A DNA stretch of 64,000 nucleotides from Glandiceps talaboti. Taxonomy: Eukaryota; Hemichordata; Enteropneusta; Spengelidae. Below the pieces are notes generated by a model. It did not search any database. It worked only from the letters and a program-made list of their open reading frames with translations, and was not told the DNA's origin. Below, piece by piece: positions 55,958 through 64,000 of the stretch. The position numbers and the translations under genes are program-made. The first letter of the stretch is position 1. Every line of letters starts with the position of its first letter. The stretch is taken from NCBI RefSeq assembly GCF_964340395.1, contig NC_135561.1, positions 19,995,240 through 20,059,239 of the forward strand. The letters are read 5' to 3'.

Positions 55958-58900
55958 AATAAATCAATGTTGCCCTCAGAGATGGGAGACAGTCACAGAC
56001 AATCTGTATATTGATAGAGCATTCACTTTCATATCATAGATATGTTGTTAATTTCTTGTCTCCAACCACTTCTTTCCCAATATTGGAAAAAGTGGATCTT
56101 TACAGGAAATATGATATTGTTAAAAATACTATCTTTCATAGTGTAATTCAGTGAAATCTATCATCATCATCATCATCATAATCATTTGAGACCAGTAAAA
56201 GTGTGACATGCAAGAAGTAATTACACTTACCTGTAAAGGTGATTAAACATCAACTTACATCATGGGGAAAGTTATCTGTTTTGAGTAGTCACATCTCGTG
56301 ACTATACTGAATGTCAAATAAAGGCCACATCTCCTGTAAATAGAACTATTGACTATATTACAGACAACCAACATCCAATCTATCCAAGCTTGTCAACTCA
56401 AGTATATATCATTGGAAAGTTATCTGTATTGAGTATTCATATCTCACGACTATACTGAATTCTAACATGAAGGCTACAATTTTTGTAAATACAGCTATTA
56501 GTAAATAAGACCGAGAACCGACATCCAATTTATACATGCATATGACATTTACTTAAAATACATGTCAGGATCTCAGAGTATCTCAAACAGTAATATTTAT
56601 GGCTTAAAGTAAAAGTGCAAACCATATTTTTTCCATATTTCGAACTTTACTAATATATGATTTGCTAAATACGTTATTCAATCATTGGACCCCTCCCCTC
56701 CTTGAGGTCACACTCCCCCCCCCACCCCCTCCCCATGGTAAATGTCATTTAACAGCATTGTAACTTTAAATGAATGCGCACCTTGCAGTTAAAGGTCTTA
56801 AACTTCAGCGTTACTTTGTTTAAGAGAACTCCAACTTATTGTCAGTGAACATCTAGAAAAAAAAATCAGGGGTTACCATGTGAAATTTTCAACTATATGT
56901 CAAAATGATATCAAGTTTCAGTCATTCTAGAATCCAATATGGCCGCCGAATACTGTGTTAACTCGATGGTAACATGGAAGATTGTCAACTTCCTTGAAAG
57001 CAAAATGGTGAACCCCTAAATACATACATCTTTTATTATTTTCAAATGGATCAAGAATAGGCAAAATATGACAAAGTTTGGAGCGAATAGAACAACTCTG
57101 ATGTTCAGGGAAATTCATTCCCCAAAGTACATTTAATTTGACTTACTTTGAGATTGTGGCTCATGGCTTGAGTGACATATCACTGATTACAGCCAACAGG
57201 GATGTCAAAATCCCTGCAAACATCTCATTAGAGACTGTAAATTCAAACATGTAATTTATCATGTAGCTATTGAATGCCATAGGAACTGAATCGCAAATGT
57301 CAACAAACTATTGTATCATTAAAATTTGTGTTGTTATTTTCATTCCAGTAATTTAAAGATATACTGGAATTTTCAAGTGTTTTTTATTATTTATTGAATT
57401 CTTAATTATTTTGTGTTATAATATGGAAAATGTTTATTTTGATTGGATTTTATTGTTAGGATTTTCAAAAAGTGGATTTATTTTCGTTATATTTTCATCA
57501 TATGCAGTCTTGTTTAAAAGCTGTAACAGATGGGTTGATCCCACTCTGTAAGATCTTTATAAACCTCTTTGGCCAGAGGACTTTCTCTCTTACCATGTTT
57601 TTGTTGAAAAGTATTTGCAGTTTTTTTTTTTTTTTTATTATAATGAAAGTAGCATAATCTTGCAAAATTTAAGATAGCCATAAAACATTATACATGTAGC
57701 AGAAAATCTGCATTAAAAGAATGGACATTGTAATCCCGTAAATAGTACAGGGTTGGTGATGACTAGACCACCTAAAATGAAGTACTATTTTTACTAAATA
57801 ATACTACTTCAGGAACTGTGATTAGATTTTATTGTTGAAAGTTATCATACAATAAAATAAAATTGTCCTCCAGCCGTGACTATGACTACAACCATCAAAT
57901 GCTTTACAATAGTCAGGTGATTCCTCTAGGGGGTTATCAGGTGACTCTGGTATGGGGTCGACAGGTGACTCCTCTATGGGGGTCACATCACCAGATACCT
58001 TAACGTCATTACATTGATGACGTCTGAGTGATTGAAATGGAAGCTATATATACATAGTTACGTAAAGTAGATTCCAATATTAGTTAACTTTATCTCTACT
58101 ATTAAGTGTATACTAATGTATTTGGATCTATCTAGGCCTTAACACTGACAGTCTTCCAAAATACTCAGTCTACAGCTCATTCACAACAGTTTGAAATTTG
58201 AAATATTTTTTCATCTTATATTTATAAAAATAATCATTGTTGTTTCCTTGTCTTCCGTTGTTTATATCTAAGAAGGACTGAACTACTGTATTTCAACTAT
58301 ACAACTCTCAGTAAGCTAGGGAGCCAAGGGTTGACTGTGGATGGGGGAAAGACCCCCTAACAACAACATAATTTGTAAGTCAGACTTATGGTAGACTACT
58401 GTGTTACATAGATGGCTATGGAAGTAGTTTGGTAATGAAATTAAATTTACATAGCGAACTTGTAATTTGTTCTGGAAATTTTGAGATAAAAAGATATGGG
58501 GTGTCTGACAGTCACAAACAAAGCTTTCAAAGTTGAGATTCTATAAACACATTTATTATGGCGCATGAACAATTTGGTGGAATGCCAATTTAGGATGTCA
58601 TGTGCTCTTTAATTTGGTGGACAGTGCCATGTGAAAGTGGACACTACTACTATTAAAGTATATATGAAGTAACTCACTCCATAACCAGCCATATTCAGTA
58701 CAACTATTGTCGACACCTTTCACAACAGCTGCATATAGAAATATGACAACTTGTACAGTACATGTATATGAGCAGGACTTATTTTCTGATGGAAAAAAAG
58801 CTTTTGTGCATAAATCCAGTGCTGAAAATCAAACAACTACAGTAGTAAGGAAGTGAGACAGAAAGAATTGTAAAGGGACCTTGTATAAACCAGATAATAT

Positions 58901-59590
58901 ATTGTTCGAATACATGTTTTGTTTAGTGTTATTTGTATAAAATTGGACTATATTATAATATTAATACATATGTACCAGAGATTACTTACCTGTAAGTGTT
59001 ATTTGCACCGCAGTGAAATACTGAAAACATTATTGTATACCTGCATGCAAATGATATGCAAATGATGACACAGTTGTTCGTTCGACACGAAAGCGTGTGA
59101 TCGCATATTGTCATTTTTACAGAAATTTGTTTCAGATAAACATAATAACAGAACTCCATGCCACATGAATGTCAGTGTTGATACTTGGGGATATTTGCCT
59201 TTGTCCTTGCAGTGTTTTCTGCTGCACTTTCACGAGTGTAGTGTCATGGAAAACACTGCAAGCACTTGTGCACATACCCTGAGTATGCCACTCTCGCACT
59301 CACACATCATGGGGTTCTGTCATATTATTTTCATATATTTTATTCTGGTTCTGTTTATGATTATTCATATATTTATGCTGAAGAGTGTTATACATATTAT
59401 ATTACCTGTGTGTACTATTATTATATGGTAAAACATGGGATATTAAAAGTTAGATTAATTGACTGGAATTTCACCACCTGTTTGGTTTTGTCATTGGGAT
59501 ATTGTGTGTGCATATCTGTCAGTGTGTGTCTGAATTTCTAGATACAGGACATGTAACATTTAAACCCTTTTAAATTGTATGTAAACATGT
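55958..59590. other. No gene seen
   Basis: 3.6 kb of AT-rich DNA. Minor features: (ATC)n at 56160-56178, a C-rich patch at 56690-56735, and a short direct repeat 'caggtgactcct' near 57914-57975. No exon with splice support on either strand. Confidence 0.5.
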
Positions 59591-60480
59591 CTTAAAGTGG
59601 CCAGATGGATGAGAAATTCATACAAGATACAATCCCTCAAATATTTTCCTTCTATGTGACTGAATGGAGTCATGATTTCAAAGAAATTAGTGGCAACAAA
59701 TAAAATACTAAAAAGTGTCTGTGATGTGCAGAAAATGGCAGGATTTTGATAACTGAACCTGAAAGTTAAAGTCATGGTCAAAGGTCATCGTCTCATAAAA
59801 AAAGTTTACACCACATAATATAGGGATAGACACTTGAATGGTGTCTCCAATAAAGTTTTTGAGTTATTCAGTAAATAATGCTTGTTCACTACAAATGTGA
59901 CAACCATTCAGTTAAAAGTATGTGAGCACCAAATGTAATGCATGTATTATGTATTTCTCTTCTTCTCTTGTTCTGCATTACCTTTAGACATCATTTTGAA
60001 AGAAATTGACCTCACGTAAATCCTACATACTCTCTGCAATATGTAAGAGATATATAGCTTGATTTTGATAATTGTTGAGGTCAAAGGTCACTATATTACA
60101 AGAAAGCTTGCATGTGATTATATGGGGTTAGACATTTGAATGAATGATCTGTGTATTGAAGTTTTTGAGTTATGCAGCAATATGTTGATTTGTTACTCCA
60201 AATATGGCTGCCATTCAGTAAAAAGTGATGAGCACTAGAAAGTGATCCTTGTGTACATTTGTCTTCTCCTATATTACCTGTGGACATGATTTAAAAGAAA
60301 CACATAAATATGTGTCTGTGATATTTAAGAAATGGCTGGATTTTGATAATTGGCCCTCAAGGTCAAGGTCAAAAGGTCAGCATCTTAAAAGAAAGCTTGT
60401 AACTGATAATAGACACTTGAATGGAGTCTCTATAGGTACTATACTTTTTTATAAAGTTTAATATGCTGTAAATATTGATT
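59590..60480. repeat. Three diverged ~290-bp tandem units with nuclear-receptor-type sites
   Basis: Landmarks recur about every 290 bases: AGGTCA direct repeats at 59775-59787, 60078-60090 (perfect AGGTCAAAGGTCA) and 60359-60379; then 'gacacttgaatgg' or 'gacatttgaatg'; then 'gttttt(g/t)' and 'ccattcagt(t/a)aaaa'. Units are heavily diverged. Confidence 0.6.
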
Positions 60481-62292
60481 TTTAACTACAATTCGGACAA
60501 AATTGGATATGCCACAAAACAAAGTGATGTGCAGACATGTCACTTTTGTGTCAAGTCTGAAAGAAAGTGGATTATTGAATGTCTGAGAAATGACGCATTA
60601 CAGATGGACGGATAGACAGATAGACAGACAGACAGCAAAGCCCATAAATAGTCACCTGAAAGGGGAATTAAAAATCAAAATGTGTGTTGGGTGAATCTAA
60701 ATTGAAGGCATCTACTGTTGTTTTTGTGTCAGTTGCATTGTTGTTTGTACCTAATGTTGTCTTGCATCAAGTCTTTCCTTGGATCACTTCATTCCAGTAA
60801 ACACATTGTATTTTTACTGGATGTAATTGTACAACAGACATACATTTCTTTGAAAGTTTTTTCAGCAAATGATGGCTTTCATACTCAGACAATATAGGTG
60901 ACTAACTAGAAAAGACACTGATAATTAGCAACGGTGGTACATAATTAGATGTTATTCGATTCCCCAACATTTTTCTTTGTTTAGCCAAGGGAAATACAAG
61001 TGACTTTGGGGACTTTGTCAGCCAGCTCATGAATATTGGAGAACATAATTATACCAGTACCAGTACTATCAAAGAAGAAATGGGAAAAATAATGAACGTT
61101 TTGACTCATATTTTGAACACAGCAGAACCAGTGATGTATAATTATAGACATGTGTGACATAGACATGAGTTGTAGTGACGTAGTACAGCCACAGTACGGT
61201 ATATATTTCATATTTTTTTGTTCAACTTGGCTCGTGCATAGTATAATAACCAGTAAGCCTTCTAAAAGCCAATTTGATGCACCACTGACACACAGTGCTA
61301 GCGTTTTCTTACGACTCACAAACATTTAGATTTCCTCTATCCATTTAATTACTACATGTATGTGGTAACCCAGTGTATATCATTTTGACCTTCAACAACA
61401 AATTTTGTCTTTCATTATAAGACACACTGATTATAACCGTCTATTCATTTGAGAATAATTTGTATTTAAATGCAGTTTAATACTTTTCAAATGTCATTTT
61501 AGATGATATCCTGAGTAATATTTTGGATTTAGTCTGAATTCATTGCAGTAATTGATGTCACACAGTTCAGATGTACTACTAAGAATTCGTATAAAATGAA
61601 ATTCCAACAGAGACTAATAAAGGTATGTAAGAACTTGATTATAAGAGATATACAAGACTCATGTGATCACTAATGGTTTATTAATTTCTATCGACGAACG
61701 TCATTCGTAAATAAATCCCCCTTCTTGGGAAATAATTGAAAATAATAACACAACAATCATCTGGTATTAATGAAAAAAGACTAATCATTCATTATTCCAC
61801 ATGTGTTCCGATTTGTCTATAATGCTAATAACAAAATACTGACATGATATTTGGAAATATTAACTAAATGCGTCACGGAAAAGAAAAGTATTAGTTTTTC
61901 CAAGTTTTCATTAGCTTGCCGACTGATGTCAATCATTCTCCTGATTCAAGAATGTTACTTTATCATGCCCCAGCTCTCTTACCACTATTACGGTAGTGGG
62001 AATGACAATTACCAACCATAAAATTGGAAAGCTAGTACAAACTTGATGTTGAAGTTGTTTGATCCCCTTCTGGGATTACTTTGAATGCCAAAAATTAACC
62101 ACATTTGTTGTTCAAAGAACAGGATTTTGGATGTCACCATCCACGCCAGAGATGGGTTTGTTGTTCTCAAGGTATGGTTAAATTTTGAAAATCTCATACT
62201 CAATAATAATTATATAATTATGTCTCCAACTGAGAACAATATTTACTAACATTTGATTTAATCAATGATGCTGTGCCTAAAATTGGTATAGT
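60481..62292. other. No gene seen
   Basis: AT-rich; GACA/GATA short repeats at about 60606-60637. Open frames up to 114 codons lack any domain or splice context. Confidence 0.5.
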
Positions 62293-62655
62293 GGGCAGGA
62301 GCCATTTGGTCAATGGCACCATTAATATTGGGCAGGAGCCATTTGGTCAATGGCACCATTAATATTGGGCAGGAGTCATTGGACCAACGACACCGTTAAT
62401 AGTGGGCAGGAGCCATTGGACCAATGACACCATTAAAAGTGGGCATGAGCAATTTGACCAATGGCACCATCAATAGTGGGCATGAGCAATTTGACCAATG
62501 GCACCATCAATAGTGGGCATGAGTCATTTGACCAATGACACCATTAATAGTGGACAGGAGCCATTTGACCAATGACACCATTAATAGTGGACAGGAGCCA
62601 TTTGACCAACGACACCATTAATATTGGGCAGGAGCTATTTGGTCAATGAACTCAA
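62293..62655. repeat. 37-bp minisatellite with a hairpin in each unit
   Basis: 'gggcaggagccatttg' begins at 62293, 62330, 62367 and so on, about nine to ten copies. Early units contain GCCATTTGGTCAATGGC (6-bp stem); others carry CATTGGACCAATG. Later copies use 'catgagcaatttgacc'. Confidence 0.9.
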
Positions 62656-64000
62656 CAACGGCTGATTTCATATCAAGCCCTAAAGAATACATTTCTATTG
62701 AGGCTACTAAATATTGATGACGTATTAGAAAATGATAACTGCTTTATATAAGCAGTAAATGAGACTAAAAGTGGCTTTAATCTTCAACTAGTTTCACACC
62801 TCAGTGGTCTTTCAAGAAGTTTGATTCATGTTTTAAGATGATATGATAGATTTCTCGCACCTTAATATTTAAAACTGCTGAAATTGCTTTAAGTAAATTC
62901 TATTCAGAACACACATGACTGATGAATAAATTATTGATGTTTCTCTTATTGACTGAAATACTGATTGCTCTCAAAGACTCATTTATATTTACACTGCTCT
63001 CATAAGACAAGTCATTCATAAATATTTCATTGTTCTAACGGATGCAAGATTCGCCACTTACTGAAACAAAGGGCACATGTACTTTTCTCTCTAAATGTAT
63101 ATAGCATCGGATGCAAGCAAGATCATCATTATCACTGGTTCAGAAGAAAAGTGTGATGTTTCTGTCAAAAAATACCCAGCAGCGAGAAGCAAGATACATC
63201 ATTATCACTTGCTGAGAAAACAAAATGCTTGACGTACTTTTCCCTCTAAATGTCATCAGAGGCAAACAAATCCCTGTATGTATACATTAGGAATAAACAC
63301 GCCTACCATATAGATGGCTAGATAATTAACATCTACTCACCGACAGTGAGAACATGCAACCTTTTCCTTGATATGTACTGTCTTGTTTATGTGAAACAGA
63401 GCACTTGTGTACAGACTTATGTACTGTCTGACAATATGGACTTAAATGTTCAGTGTGTATGGCAGTAAATACTGACACTTATATAAACTGGTTTAAATTG
63501 TCGACAGGTACTTATTGATTAAAATTTACCCAACTATATTACAAAGTGTACTGGAAAAACACCTTTCTCATAACATGTATGGGAAAAACACTTTGTTCAT
63601 AAAGTGAACTTAAAAAACCCACTTTTTTCATATGCACCTGTAAGTATTGTGTTTGTGACTAGGTGTAACAGATGAGACAACACATTTTAGTACATCACCC
63701 GTTTGTATGATGAGTGCATCTATATTATGAATTTCATACCATTCACACTCACAATTAAAATGAACACAAGAACGCATATATTACATTATGTTAATTTTGC
63801 ATTTATTAAACCCACCTGGCTTCAATCAGCTTCCCCCATACATATGAGAAAGTAACACTAGTAAAATTAGTAGAACTCAGATCTATTTCAAGTTTTGGAG
63901 GCATAATATACAGACTATAAGACAAACGGCCTTTAGAGTTAGAACACTAGGGAAATATCAGAAGGGTCTGTAAATAGAAGAAAAATAAAATACATACAAA
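62656..64000. other. No gene seen
   Basis: AT-rich to the window end; only a loose repeat of 'ggaaaaacac' and 'cataa(a/c)' near 63550-63630. Confidence 0.5.

Overview
The window is AT-rich animal genomic DNA. It has short exons with GT/AG borders, kilobase introns, a C2H2 zinc-finger gene, several decayed LINE-type retrotransposon pieces, a tRNA-derived SINE family, many foldback/TIR elements, and long minisatellites and microsatellites. There are no operons, CRISPR arrays or bacterial signals. Repeat style and protein similarities suggest a marine invertebrate (an invertebrate deuterostome or a lophotrochozoan). I cannot name the species from the sequence alone.

Genes I can support. (1) The last two coding exons of an unidentified + strand gene (1402-1998). 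(2) A - strand gene of five coding exons (37119-39013), starting beside a CpG-richer region. It encodes a small basic protein I do not recognise, and its fourth exon carries an apparent 1-nt frameshift. (3) A + strand C2H2 zinc-finger gene with one large coding exon (44110-45309): an acidic N-terminus with four SUMO-type motifs, then four fingers. It is followed by about 1.2 kb of decayed finger-coding repeats (45310-46533). (4) A + strand four-exon gene (49930-55715) for a 176-residue cysteine-rich protein resembling insect Pinocchio. Weaker candidates are a TATA-led two-exon non-coding transcript (6547-7350), single terminal exons at 25806 and 41223, and an array of at least eleven exon-like cassettes between 20.3 and 24.9 kb.

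Layout. 0-8 kb: microsatellite, partial gene, a dispersed-element copy, two foldback elements, candidate promoter. 8.9-11.1 kb: a 2.13-kb TIR element. 11.8-15.1 kb: a short-TIR element and two copies of a family headed by a near-perfect 30-bp palindrome. 16.7-19.45 kb: a higher-order satellite with ~133-bp and ~296-bp units. 20.3-26 kb: the exon-cassette array, flanked and interrupted by more copies of the same families. 27.0-28.9 kb: a G-rich minisatellite. 29-36.3 kb: SINEs, LINE fragments and a 59-bp tandem repeat. 37-39.4 kb: the - strand gene and its promoter. 39.4-43.4 kb: foldbacks, reverse-transcriptase and endonuclease fragments, microsatellites. 44-46.5 kb: zinc-finger locus. 47.4-48.7 kb: a LINE fragment between inverted repeats. 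49.5-56 kb: Pinocchio-like gene with a 49-bp minisatellite in intron 3. 56-64 kb: gene-poor, with a nuclear-receptor-site-bearing repeat and a 37-bp hairpin minisatellite.

The most unusual items are the exon-cassette array, in which splice sites are kept while reading frames are lost, and the zinc-finger tail, in which a block was duplicated after one finger had already lost a zinc ligand.
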